From Marinobacter sp. SS13-12 (GTDB lineage: Bacteria > Pseudomonadota > Gammaproteobacteria > Pseudomonadales > Oleiphilaceae): 64,000 nt of DNA. How positions within the stretch are numbered: the first letter of the stretch is position 1; each line of letters begins with the position of its first letter. Location: assembly GCF_030227115.1 (NCBI RefSeq), contig NZ_JASSUA010000001.1, positions 1,364,001 to 1,428,000 on the forward strand. Reading direction: 5' to 3'. The position numbers and the translations under genes are program-made. The notes beneath the pieces were generated by a model. The model was not told the origin of the DNA, searched no databases, and saw only the letters and a program-made list of their open reading frames with translations. Shown here in pieces: positions 1 to 7,859 of this stretch.

Positions 1-424
1 AGGCCTTCGCGGCCTCGATCTCACCACTGGGTGTTGCCACAATCGCACCGCGAATGATCTCCGTGGTGTAGGCCGCCGTGTTCAGGGTAAAGGCCAAAAG
101 GGCAGGGTAGAAAGCCTCACGGAAGATGTCCCACCAGAAGGTCTGCTGGATACCCTCAATCTGTGCAAGGCCGTAGTAAATGATGTAGAGCTGGATCAGC
201 AGTGGCGTGCCCCGGAAGATATAGGTGTAGAACCACACAGGAGCATTGATCAGCGGGTTTTTCGATGTGCGCATGATCGCCAGCGGAACGGCAAGCACCA
301 GCCCCAGAATCAGCGACAGGAAAACCAGTTGCACGGTAGTGACCAGGCCGCCCCAGTATTCCATGATGGTCGCCGCGGTAAAGATATCGTTGCGGTTGAG
401 CAGTTCAGCGATAAAGTCAGGCAT
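1..424 (-). CDS. Amino-acid ABC transporter permease, HisM-like (3' end off window)
   Basis: Inner-membrane permease half of a polar amino-acid (arginine/ornithine/histidine class) ABC importer. The coding strand starts with ATG at 424 (MPDFIAELLN) and stays open to position 1, so the C-terminus is missing. It shows an N-terminal membrane segment and the family motif RGTPLLIQLYIIYYGLAQ, followed by a region resembling the EAA loop that contacts the ATPase. It lies 3 nt after the HisQ-like permease gene and ends the visible operon ATPase, binding protein, permease, permease. The exact substrate cannot be read from sequence. Confidence 0.88.
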   Translation of the reverse strand, partial: MPDFIAELLNRNDIFTAATIMEYWGGLVTTVQLVFLSLILGLVLAVPLAIMRTSKNPLINAPVWFYTYIFRGTPLLIQLYIIYYGLAQIEGIQQTFWWDIFREAFYPALLAFTLNTAAYTTEIIRGAIVATPSGEIEAAKA

Positions 425-427
425 GGT

Positions 428-1132
428 TCAGCTCCCCTGTACCACGCCAACATTGGCGCGCTTGGTGAGCCACTTTATAAACAGCTCGGAAACAGCCGTC
501 AGGCTGAGGTAAACAAACGCCACCGGAATGAAGAAGTGGAACGGCATGCGCTCCGCCTTGGCGGCTTCTTCCGCAACCCTCACCATATCCGTCAGGCCGA
601 TAATGGATACCAGTGCCGTTGTTTTCAGCAGCACCTGCCAGTTGTTGCCAATGCCGGGCAGGGCATGGCGCAGCATCTGCGGGAGTATGATTCTGTGGAA
701 GGTGCGCCATTGGCTGAAACCATAGGCACGGGCCGCTTCAATCTGGCCGTTTTCCACTGCCAGGAAGGCGCCACGGAAGGTTTCTGCCATATAGGCGCCA
801 AAGATCAGGCCAATAGTGAGGACGCCGGCGATAAATGGATCAAACTGGAAAAAGAAATCCACGCCATAGGCGTCATAGAGGTAATCAGACAGGTTGTTAA
901 CGGCCACCTGACCGCCGTAGTAAAACAGAAGCATCATCACCAGGTCCGGTACGCCACGGATCAGGGTGGTATACGTGGTCGCGATCCCGATGGCCACCCG
1001 GCTTTTGGACAACTTGGCAGAGGCGCCAATCAGGCCGAGGGTCAAAGAGAGGGCGAGGGAAAGGAGGGCCAGTTCAATGGTGACCACCGCCCCATCGAGC
1101 AGGGCCGGGCCGTAGCCTTTCAAGTCGATCAT
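428..1132 (-). CDS. Amino-acid ABC transporter permease, HisQ-like
   Basis: 234-residue inner-membrane permease, the usual length for HisQ/ArtQ proteins. Several hydrophobic helices are evident. The segment TTYTTLIRGVPDLVMMLLFYYGG matches the polar amino-acid permease signature in modified form, and an EAA-type loop (residues about 135-155, IEAARAYGFS) should contact the ATPase. It is expected to pair with the HisM-like permease encoded 3 nt downstream as a heterodimer. The binding-protein gene lies about 50 nt upstream, and the set reads as one minus-strand operon. Confidence 0.9.
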   Translation of the reverse strand: MIDLKGYGPALLDGAVVTIELALLSLALSLTLGLIGASAKLSKSRVAIGIATTYTTLIRGVPDLVMMLLFYYGGQVAVNNLSDYLYDAYGVDFFFQFDPFIAGVLTIGLIFGAYMAETFRGAFLAVENGQIEAARAYGFSQWRTFHRIILPQMLRHALPGIGNNWQVLLKTTALVSIIGLTDMVRVAEEAAKAERMPFHFFIPVAFVYLSLTAVSELFIKWLTKRANVGVVQGS

Positions 1133-1183
1133 GAAAACATCCGGTAAGCAGGGGCAGCCAAAATGGCTGCCCCTGGGCCAGTT

Positions 1184-1936
1184 TTACATCTTGATGTCGT
1201 AAGCGAAGTACTTGTCCATAATGGTGTCGTAAGTACCATCTTCTTTCAGAGTGGCGAGGGCTGCGTTGACTTCCTCGGCCAGCTCCTTGTCACGCTTGCG
1301 CATGGCAACGCCGACACCCTGGCCAAGCTTGACCGGCTCACCCACTTCCTTGAAACCTTCCTTGCTCAGGACGGTCTGCTCACCCACCGGGTAGTCGACA
1401 AAGACCACGTCCAGACGCTGGCCTTCCAGGTCAAGAACCATGTCGTCTGCAGTGGTGTAACGCTTGATGGAAACCACGCCACCCATTTCTTCGGTCACAA
1501 AGGTATCCATGGTGGTGCCGCGCTGTACACCCACTGTTTTACCTTCCATGGCTTCCATGTCGGTGACGTCGGTGTTGAAGCTTTCAGGCGCGAACCAGCC
1601 ACCCGGGGTGTTGTAGTACGGCTCGGAGAACAGCACCTGCTCCGCACGCTCCGGCGTGATGGACATGGAAGACATGATCAGGTCGAATTTCCGCGCCAGC
1701 AGGCCCGGAATCATACCGTCCCACGCCTGGATGACGAACTCGCAGTTGGCGTTCATTTCTTCGCACATGGCTTCGGCCAGTTCCACTTCGAAACCGGTCA
1801 GCTCGCCGTTGTCATCTTTGTATTCAAACGGCTCGTAGGGCACGTCGAAGGCGATGCGGAGGTTTCGTTCCTGGGCGTGAGCGACGCCGGCCATCATGGC
1901 CAGGACAACGCTTGCTGCAACAATCAGTTTTCTCAT
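1184..1936 (-). CDS. Periplasmic amino-acid-binding protein (ArgT/HisJ family)
   Basis: 250-residue solute-binding protein. A Sec signal peptide (MRKLIVAASVV to about AHA at residue 21) is followed by the start of the mature SBP family 3 fold (LRIAFDVPYEPFEYKDDNG) and the typical LTGFEVELAEAMCEE stretch. MIPGLLARKFDLIMSSMSIT is also diagnostic of the lysine/arginine/ornithine/histidine-binding group. It should capture a cationic amino acid for the adjacent permeases. The nearby arginine deiminase operon makes arginine an attractive substrate, but that is inference. Confidence 0.9.
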   Translation of the reverse strand: MRKLIVAASVVLAMMAGVAHAQERNLRIAFDVPYEPFEYKDDNGELTGFEVELAEAMCEEMNANCEFVIQAWDGMIPGLLARKFDLIMSSMSITPERAEQVLFSEPYYNTPGGWFAPESFNTDVTDMEAMEGKTVGVQRGTTMDTFVTEEMGGVVSIKRYTTADDMVLDLEGQRLDVVFVDYPVGEQTVLSKEGFKEVGEPVKLGQGVGVAMRKRDKELAEEVNAALATLKEDGTYDTIMDKYFAYDIKM

Positions 1937-2023
1937 GAGTCATTTCTCCAGTCGTTATTAGCCTTGTGGGCTTTATTATCGGCAGTGGTCTGCCTTTTTG
2001 CTGATTTCAAGATAGCACGCACA

Positions 2024-2794
2024 TCAAAAGTTGGGAGCCAGAAACTGCTTCATTCGTTCGGAATCCGGATTGTCGAAGACCTTATCCGGCGTACCTTGCT
2101 CCTCGATCACACCCTGATGCAAGAACAGGACCTGGGACGACACATCCCGGGCAAAAGACATCTCGTGGGTTACCACGATCATGGTTCTGCCTTCCTCGGC
2201 CAGGTTCTGCATGACTCTCAGAACTTCGCCTACCAGTTCCGGGTCAAGAGCGGAGGTAGGCTCGTCAAACAGCATGACGTCCGGCTCCATGGCCAGCGCC
2301 CGGGCGATGGCCGCTCGCTGTTGCTGCCCGCCGGACATCTGGGCGGGGTAGTAGTCCTTGCGCTCATAGATGCCCACTTTGTTGAGGTAGGCTTCCGCCC
2401 TTTCGATAGCCTCTTTTTTCGGGACCTTGAGAACGTGAATCGGGGCTTCAATGATGTTTTCCAGAACCGTCATGTGAGACCAGAGATTGAAACTCTGGAA
2501 CACCATGGAGAGCCGCGCGCGAATCAGCTCGACCTGCTTGTTGTCGGCAGGCACGCGCTCGCCCTTGCGGTTGGTGGTGAACCGGATCGGGTCACCGTGC
2601 ACGATAATGTCGCCGGAAGTCGGGGTTTCCAGCATATTGATGCAGCGCAGAAAGGTACTTTTACCGGAGCCGGAGCTGCCGATCAGGGATATGACATCAC
2701 CTTTCTTTGTTTCCAGCGAAATACCCTTGAGTACTTCCAGCTGATCGAAGGTCTTGTGGATATCCCTGCAGATCAGAGGCGATGTTTCCGCCAT
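2024..2794 (-). CDS. Amino-acid ABC transporter ATP-binding protein, HisP-like
   Basis: 256-residue ABC ATPase that powers the amino-acid importer encoded downstream. Visible motifs are Walker [10 protein letters not shown], signature [15 protein letters not shown], Walker [15 protein letters not shown] and the switch histidine in VVTHEM. I start it at the ATG at 2794 ([11 protein letters not shown]) because an AGGAG lies just upstream in sense; a longer reading from 2821 has no better support. It heads the operon, with the FadR-type regulator gene about 110 nt further upstream on the same strand. Confidence 0.92.
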   Translation of the reverse strand: MAETSPLICRDIHKTFDQLEVLKGISLETKKGDVISLIGSSGSGKSTFLRCINMLETPTSGDIIVHGDPIRFTTNRKGERVPADNKQVELIRARLSMVFQSFNLWSHMTVLENIIEAPIHVLKVPKKEAIERAEAYLNKVGIYERKDYYPAQMSGGQQQRAAIARALAMEPDVMLFDEPTSALDPELVGEVLRVMQNLAEEGRTMIVVTHEMSFARDVSSQVLFLHQGVIEEQGTPDKVFDNPDSERMKQFLAPNF

Positions 2795-2907
2795 AGATGG
2801 CTCCTGAGGCTGTCTGAACAAAGGCGCAAGTTTTACGGACAGTGGTCCCGAAAATCAATACCAATTAATTGTGGATGACTGAACTCATGATGCAAGCTTT
2901 TCGCCAA

Positions 2908-3666
2908 TTATGCATTCTCTGGGGCGGCAGCCTTTGATGTTGATGTGTTAACGGGTACCCGGATAATGGCCGTGCCCTGCTGCTCGATTTCCCGCATGGC
3001 GTCGCTGACGAAACGCACGTGAGCCATGGCAATGCGTTTCGCCGCCTCCGGTTTCCTTGCCATTACTGCCTGGTAGGTGCGTTTGTGCTGGCGGGCGATC
3101 TTGTTGCGCATTTCCTCCCGCGGATTCAGGTTGGCCACCGACGCCTGTACGGTCAGTAACATGAGGTTCTTGAGGCCGTTCAGGACATGCACCAGCACCG
3201 GGTTGTGGGAAGCCTCCACAATTGCCTGGTGAAAGTTGTGGTCTGGCCTGGCGTTGGTGAGCGGGTCAGTCTGTTCCAGTGCGGCGTAGGCCTTGGTGAT
3301 GCGATGCAGGTCCTGGGTGGTGGCGCGCTCTGCTGCAAGATACGCCGCCTGACCCTCCAGTTGCTCCCTGATTTCCAGCAGGTCGTAGAGGGTGCGGGGA
3401 TGGCCGTTGAACATTTGCAGCAGTGGGCTGTCGTCGCCATCCTCTTCGGCACCGGGCACGATTCGCGCCACAAAAGAACCCTTGCCGTGTTTGGTCTCGA
3501 TGACGCCGCGGCCCTGCAACTCATGCAATGCTTCCCGGATGATGGCGCGGGACACCCCAAGCCGTGTTGCAAGCTGTCGCTCCGAGGGCATTTTCTGCCC
3601 GGGGGCCAGGCCACCATCGAGAATCAGCCGTTCGAGTCGATAGGAAATGTCCTGAGCGATCGCCAT
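2908..3666 (-). CDS. GntR-family regulator, FadR/GlcC subfamily (FCD domain)
   Basis: 252-residue transcription regulator. Residues 1-75 form a winged helix of the GntR type (PSERQLATRLGVSRAIIREALHELQGRGVIETKHGKGSFV, quoted in part), and residues 85-235 form an FCD effector domain with the expected metal/ligand histidines in DHNFH and ASHNP. It is divergent from the TRAP and glycolate oxidase genes, and two matching operators lie between them. It is therefore probably the local glycolate/2-hydroxyacid sensor (GlcC-like). PdhR- or LldR-like specificity is equally compatible with the sequence. Confidence 0.85.
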   Translation of the reverse strand: MAIAQDISYRLERLILDGGLAPGQKMPSERQLATRLGVSRAIIREALHELQGRGVIETKHGKGSFVARIVPGAEEDGDDSPLLQMFNGHPRTLYDLLEIREQLEGQAAYLAAERATTQDLHRITKAYAALEQTDPLTNARPDHNFHQAIVEASHNPVLVHVLNGLKNLMLLTVQASVANLNPREEMRNKIARQHKRTYQAVMARKPEAAKRIAMAHVRFVSDAMREIEQQGTAIIRVPVNTSTSKAAAPENA

Positions 3667-3686
3667 GGTTGTACCTGTTATTACGT

Positions 3687-3701
3687 ACTGGTCTGACCAG
3701 T
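3687..3701. promoter_or_regulatory. GntR/FCD operator 1 (perfect palindrome)
   Basis: ACTGGTCTGACCAGT is a perfect 7+1+7 palindrome 21 bp upstream of the GntR start codon. It matches the TGGTC-N-GACCA form bound by FadR/PdhR/GlcC-type regulators. Its position suggests autoregulation and control of the divergent TRAP-glc operon. Confidence 0.75.
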
Positions 3702-3791
3702 TATTTTTGTTTGCCGGTTAATCGCGAAATTTCATCCGGGGTCAGTAAATATGGCTCATTCCGGGGCATTCGTCCATCGGACATATACAAA

Positions 3792-3805
3792 ACTGGTCAG
3801 ACCAC
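3792..3805. promoter_or_regulatory. GntR/FCD operator 2
   Basis: ACTGGTCAGACCAC repeats operator 1 with one weakened arm. Its centre lies about 105 bp from that of operator 1, close to ten helical turns, so both sites face the same side of the DNA. It sits about 110 bp upstream of the TRAP binding-protein gene. Confidence 0.65.
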
Positions 3806-3915
3806 CGGGCATTCCTCTGGACTAAAACCGGCTGGGCTACGAATATCGATTCAATGCCGGCATTTGTCGGCGTTTACCTGACGCAGATAACAACAACGTC
3901 AACGGAGATGTGTCG

Positions 3916-5037
3916 ATGAATACCAACAACAACACTGAGCAAACCGTCGTCCCAAGACGCAGCTTTCTCAAAACCGCCGCCCTGGCTGCCGCTTTCTGTG
4001 GTGCGACCTTCATGGGCGCGGGCCAGGCCCACGCAGCAACGACCTGGAAAATCCAGTCGGTATGGGATGCGGGCACGGTCGGCTACGACCTGTTTGAGGA
4101 CTGGTGTAACGGGATGGAAGAGAAGTCAGGCGGTGAACTGATATTCAAGTGCTTCCCTGCCAAGGCTGTCGCCGCCGACAACAATTCACTGTTCGATTCG
4201 GTTCGCAGTGGCGTTCTCCAGGGTATGAACCCGTTCACCCTGTACTGGTCGGGCAAGATTCCCGCGTCAGTATTCCTGTCCTCCTATCCGGCCGGCCCTG
4301 ATCAGCCCCACCAGTGGGATATCATGTTCTATTCCATGGGCATGCTGGAGAAGACCCGGGAAATCTACAAGAAGTTCGGGCTGTTCTACGTTGGCCCGAT
4401 CCAGCACGATGCAAATATCATCCACTCCAAAGAGCCGGTAAACAGCCTCGATGACCTTAAAGGCCTGAAGCTGCGGGTTCCCGGTGGCATGGTCGCCGAG
4501 GTGTTCCAGGCGTTCGGTGCTTCCACCGTGAGCCTGCCCGGCTCTGACATCTTCCCGGCCCTGGAGAAGGGTACCATCGACGCAGCCGACTATGTGGGCC
4601 CGGCGGTGAACTGGGAACTGGGCTTCTCCCAGGTGACTGATTACATCCTGTTCGGACCTCCGGGCGTCATGTCCATCTACCAGCCGGTCGACCTGATGGA
4701 TCTGACGGTGAACATGCGTGCCTGGAACGCTCTGGATCCGAAACTCCAGCAACTGGTTGAGGATGAGGTGCGGATTTATTCACAGAAGCACTACCTGACC
4801 ATCCAGAAGCGCAACATTGAGGCCATGGAGAAGTTCAAGAACGCGGGCGATACCGTGAGCCGTCTGAGCCAGGATGACGTGGAAGAATGGCGCCGTAAAG
4901 CCATTCCGATCTGGTACAAGTGGGCGAACAAGGACGAGGATGCCCGTGCCATCTTCGATATCCAGATCGATTACATGATGAACGAGACCGTCGGCTATAT
5001 CGACGAGTCTGACCTCGAAGGTATACAAGGCCGTTAA
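3916..5037 (+). CDS. TRAP transporter substrate-binding protein (DctP/TakP type, Tat signal)
   Basis: 373-residue periplasmic receptor of a TRAP transporter. The N-terminus carries a twin-arginine motif (PRRSFLKTAALAAAF) and an AHA cleavage site near residue 40, so export by Tat is likely, as in 2-oxoacid-binding TakP proteins. The mature part has the DctP pattern, including LKGLKLRVPGGM (the conserved arginine that contacts the carboxylate) and WELGFSQVTDY. I choose ATG 3916 because GGAG sits 8 nt before it; the in-frame GTG at 3910 is too close. With glcDEF downstream, a 2-hydroxy- or 2-oxo-monocarboxylate such as glycolate or lactate is the likely ligand. Confidence 0.88.
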   Translation: MNTNNNTEQTVVPRRSFLKTAALAAAFCGATFMGAGQAHAATTWKIQSVWDAGTVGYDLFEDWCNGMEEKSGGELIFKCFPAKAVAADNNSLFDSVRSGVLQGMNPFTLYWSGKIPASVFLSSYPAGPDQPHQWDIMFYSMGMLEKTREIYKKFGLFYVGPIQHDANIIHSKEPVNSLDDLKGLKLRVPGGMVAEVFQAFGASTVSLPGSDIFPALEKGTIDAADYVGPAVNWELGFSQVTDYILFGPPGVMSIYQPVDLMDLTVNMRAWNALDPKLQQLVEDEVRIYSQKHYLTIQKRNIEAMEKFKNAGDTVSRLSQDDVEEWRRKAIPIWYKWANKDEDARAIFDIQIDYMMNETVGYIDESDLEGIQGR

Positions 5038-5064
5038 CATTTAGCTGAACCAATAAAAAAAAAC

Positions 5065-5117
5065 AGGGGGAAGGTCAGGGACGACTCCGCAAGAGGAGTC
5101 CCGCCTTCCCCGTTTTG
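5065..5117 (+). terminator. Hairpin between TRAP P and Q genes (attenuator or processing site)
   Basis: The arms GGGGAAGG (5067-5074) and CCTTCCCC (5104-5111) enclose a second stem, GACTCC/GGAGTC (about 5083-5099), with GCAAGA in the loop. A short T run follows and an A run precedes it. It probably lowers expression of the membrane subunits relative to the abundant binding protein. Confidence 0.6.
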
Positions 5118-5136
5118 TGGCTGAGGAAGCAACAAC

Positions 5137-5841
5137 ATGTCTGATCTTGAAGGTTTCGGATTCGTAATGCCGCACTGGTTCTACTGGGGCTGGCTTGCGG
5201 TCATGCCGCTGATCATGATGGCCTGGGACAAGTGGAGTAGTGGTCACGGAGGCGAGACTGCCGAACCGGAATTGACACCGGCGGAATTGCAGGCGAAAGA
5301 GGACGATCCGCTGATCTATCTCCAGTTCGAGGGGAACTGGTTTACCAAAGTAGTAGACTGGATTTGTGACAAATCCGGTCTGTTCGTGTCGTTCTGGACA
5401 ATCAATGCCGTTGTGTTCTATTTCTTTGGGGTGGTCATGCGCTACATCTTCAACATGCCGACCATCTGGGTCCATGAAGCCAGCTTTCTGCTGCTGGGCA
5501 TGCAATATATGCTCGCAGGCGCATTTGCCATGCTTCATGGCGCACATGTGCGTGTGGATGTGATGTACAACATGCTGCCAGTACGGGGAAGAGTTGGTCT
5601 GGACATCTTTACGTCCATGTTCTTCTTCATTTTTGCCCTGATCCTGCTGGTTACCTCCTGGAGCTTCTTCCAGGATTCCTACGCCATGAAAGAAACCACG
5701 GTTGAGACCTGGGGCATCCAACACTGGCCGGTCAAAGGCATGATGGTGGTGGGGTCCATCCTTCTCTTACTCGCGGGCATATCCAAGCTGACCAAGGATA
5801 TTGTTCTGTTCGTCCGTCTTGGTCGGGAGCGCACGGCATGA
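5137..5841 (+). CDS. TRAP transporter small permease (DctQ), extended
   Basis: 234-residue inner-membrane subunit with the four-helix DctQ core (about residues 80-225: LFVSFWTINAVVFYFFGVVMR, quoted in part, and GAFAMLHGAHVRVDV). The conserved HGAHVRVDV motif identifies the family. An extra hydrophobic helix and an acidic linker form residues 1-75, making it longer than usual DctQ proteins (about 160-190 residues). The gene overlaps the DctM gene by ATGA, indicating translational coupling. Confidence 0.85.
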   Translation: MSDLEGFGFVMPHWFYWGWLAVMPLIMMAWDKWSSGHGGETAEPELTPAELQAKEDDPLIYLQFEGNWFTKVVDWICDKSGLFVSFWTINAVVFYFFGVVMRYIFNMPTIWVHEASFLLLGMQYMLAGAFAMLHGAHVRVDVMYNMLPVRGRVGLDIFTSMFFFIFALILLVTSWSFFQDSYAMKETTVETWGIQHWPVKGMMVVGSILLLLAGISKLTKDIVLFVRLGRERTA

Positions 5842-7373
5842 CTACAAGTTCAACAACGGTGCCGGGCGGCAACCTTGTGGGGAAGCTCAGTACCTGGCTA
5901 ATGATTATCGCCACAGTGGCACTGGCGTTTGTTATCTGTGTCGAGATGATCAACATTCTTTTCTACGATCCGTGGAGCGACGAGAAATTCCTGTTCAAGC
6001 TCTCCGGTAGCCTCTCTGACGTCAAGGTCGGCCCTCTGACCTATCTGATGTTCGGTTCGCTTGCCGTGGCCCTGATGATGGGGCTGCCGCTGGCATTCGT
6101 GACCGGTGGTCTCGGGGTGATGTTCATCTACCTGGTGGGCGACGCGATGATGCTGAACCTGGTGCCGGGTCGCATCTTCCCGATGATGACCAACTCTGAT
6201 CTGGCGGCGATACCGCTGTTTATCTTCATGGCTTCGATGCTTGAACGTGCGGGCCTGATTGAGGAAATGTTCAGTGTGGTCTACAAGTGGATGGGTGGCC
6301 TCAGCGGTGGTCTGGCGACAGCAACCATCCTGGCTTCTACCCTTCTTGCCGCCATGGTGGGTGTTATCGGCGCGGCCGTTGTCACCATGGGTATCATCGC
6401 TCTGCCGGCGATGCTCAAACGCGGATATGACCAGAAGATAGCGCTGGGCTCAATCATGGCTGGCGGTACTCTGGGTATACTGATTCCGCCCTCGATCCTG
6501 GCGATTCTCTACGCGGTTGTCGCGCAGCAATCGGTCGGTGAGTTGTATCTTGGCTCCGTGATTCCGGGCCTGATGCTGTCTTCCATGTACATTGCCTATG
6601 TGCTGATCCGCAGCTGGATCAATCCGAAGCTGGGGCCGCCCGTACCGGTGGAAGAGCGGATTTCCCTGAAGGAAAAGCTTCTTCTCACGAAAAACCTGAT
6701 TGCTCCACTGGTTCTGGTGTTTCTGGTCCTAGGCCTGCTGTTTGGTGGCATCGCAACGCCGGTGGAAGCGGCTGGTATCGGCTCCTTTGGCGCCATTGTG
6801 GTGGCTATGATGCACGGTAAGTTCTCTATTGGCGGGCTGCGGGAAGCATCTGTAACCACTACCAAGGCATCTGCCATGGTGCTGTGGATCATGTTTGGTG
6901 CCTCGGTCTTTGTTGGCTTCTACATCCTTCAGGGTGGCCAGCAATTTGTAACGGATGCCATCCTGGGTACTGGCATGTCGCCCTATGGCATTCTGTTCCT
7001 GCTGATGTTCCTGCTGGTGGTTCTGGGTATGTTTCTGGACTGGGTGGGTATTCTGCTGCTGGCAGTTCCTATCTTCATTCCTATTGTAAAAGCGCTGGAG
7101 TTCCCGGGGCTGTTGGGCTTCCCGCCAGTGGCAGGTGATGACGTTGTGCTCTGGTTTGGTGTGCTCTATCTGGTCAATATGCAGATGTCGTTCCTCAGTC
7201 CGCCATTCGGGTATGCATTGTTCTACCTCCGCGGCGTATGCCCGCCGGAAATATCCATGGCCACGATTTTCAAATCATCCCTGGTGTTCCTGGCTATTCA
7301 GGCATTAGGTCTGTTTATGTGTATCCTGATCCCCGGCATCGTAACCTGGCTGCCAGGATTGGTTTACGGTTAA
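5838..7373 (+). CDS. TRAP transporter large permease (DctM)
   Basis: 511-residue membrane subunit that carries out sodium-coupled translocation. It contains the DctM pattern of many helices (LMMGLPLAFVTGGLGV; GGTLGILIPPSILAILYAVV; VEAAGIGSFGA). About 60-80 residues at the N-terminus, including one extra helix, exceed the usual 425-residue family length. Its start overlaps the dctQ stop. Together with the periplasmic receptor it forms a complete TRAP importer directly upstream of the glycolate oxidase genes. Confidence 0.9.
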   Translation: MTTSSTTVPGGNLVGKLSTWLMIIATVALAFVICVEMINILFYDPWSDEKFLFKLSGSLSDVKVGPLTYLMFGSLAVALMMGLPLAFVTGGLGVMFIYLVGDAMMLNLVPGRIFPMMTNSDLAAIPLFIFMASMLERAGLIEEMFSVVYKWMGGLSGGLATATILASTLLAAMVGVIGAAVVTMGIIALPAMLKRGYDQKIALGSIMAGGTLGILIPPSILAILYAVVAQQSVGELYLGSVIPGLMLSSMYIAYVLIRSWINPKLGPPVPVEERISLKEKLLLTKNLIAPLVLVFLVLGLLFGGIATPVEAAGIGSFGAIVVAMMHGKFSIGGLREASVTTTKASAMVLWIMFGASVFVGFYILQGGQQFVTDAILGTGMSPYGILFLLMFLLVVLGMFLDWVGILLLAVPIFIPIVKALEFPGLLGFPPVAGDDVVLWFGVLYLVNMQMSFLSPPFGYALFYLRGVCPPEISMATIFKSSLVFLAIQALGLFMCILIPGIVTWLPGLVYG

Positions 7374-7395
7374 TAAATTCAAGGAGTAATACTTT

Positions 7396-7821
7396 ATGTT
7401 GACGATTAAACGACTGGACCTTGCTGAAGCACGGATCCTCATCGAAGGCGCTGCTGAAAAAGCTCGCGAAATCGGCGTGCCCATGTGCATTGCCATAACG
7501 GACGAGTCCGGCAACCTGATTGCGTTCGAGCGGATGGACGGTGGCAAGATCACCAGTGTGACCATTGCCCAGGACAAGTCGTTTACCGCGTCGGCCGCGA
7601 AGAAGGCCACCCATGACTACAACGCGGTCAACGTGCCCGGCAAGCTGGCCTTCGGCATCCACACCGAGGTCGGTGGCCGCATCAGTTCTGTAGGCGGCGG
7701 TCTGCCGGTCATTGTCGATGGCGAGGTTGTCGGCGGCATTGGCATCAGCTCAGGCACGCCTCAGCAGGATATGGACTGTGCCCAGGCCGGTATCGACTAT
7801 TTCGAAACCAAACGTGGTTGA
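7396..7821 (+). CDS. GlcG/HbpS-family protein
   Basis: 141-residue small protein of the GlcG/heme-binding HbpS family (DUF336). Recognisable features are PMCIAITDESGNLIAFERMDG near residues 34-54, quoted in part, and a glycine-rich C-terminal half (GGRISSVGGGLPV, GGIGISSGTPQQDMDCA). AAGGAG precedes the ATG. Members often sit in glycolate, diol or hydroxyacid oxidation operons; their biochemical role there is not settled. Here it lies between the TRAP genes and glcD, and its last codons are only about 40 nt from the glcD start. Confidence 0.82.
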   Translation: MLTIKRLDLAEARILIEGAAEKAREIGVPMCIAITDESGNLIAFERMDGGKITSVTIAQDKSFTASAAKKATHDYNAVNVPGKLAFGIHTEVGGRISSVGGGLPVIVDGEVVGGIGISSGTPQQDMDCAQAGIDYFETKRG

Positions 7822-7859
7822 GGGCTGTCATACCTGAAGCCAATCACTCAGAGAACGAT

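Noticed and set aside
1163..2878. A 571-codon open frame on the plus strand
   Set aside because: It lies antisense to the binding protein and ATPase genes, which have full family motifs; its translation is low-complexity His/Gly/Val-rich and resembles nothing.
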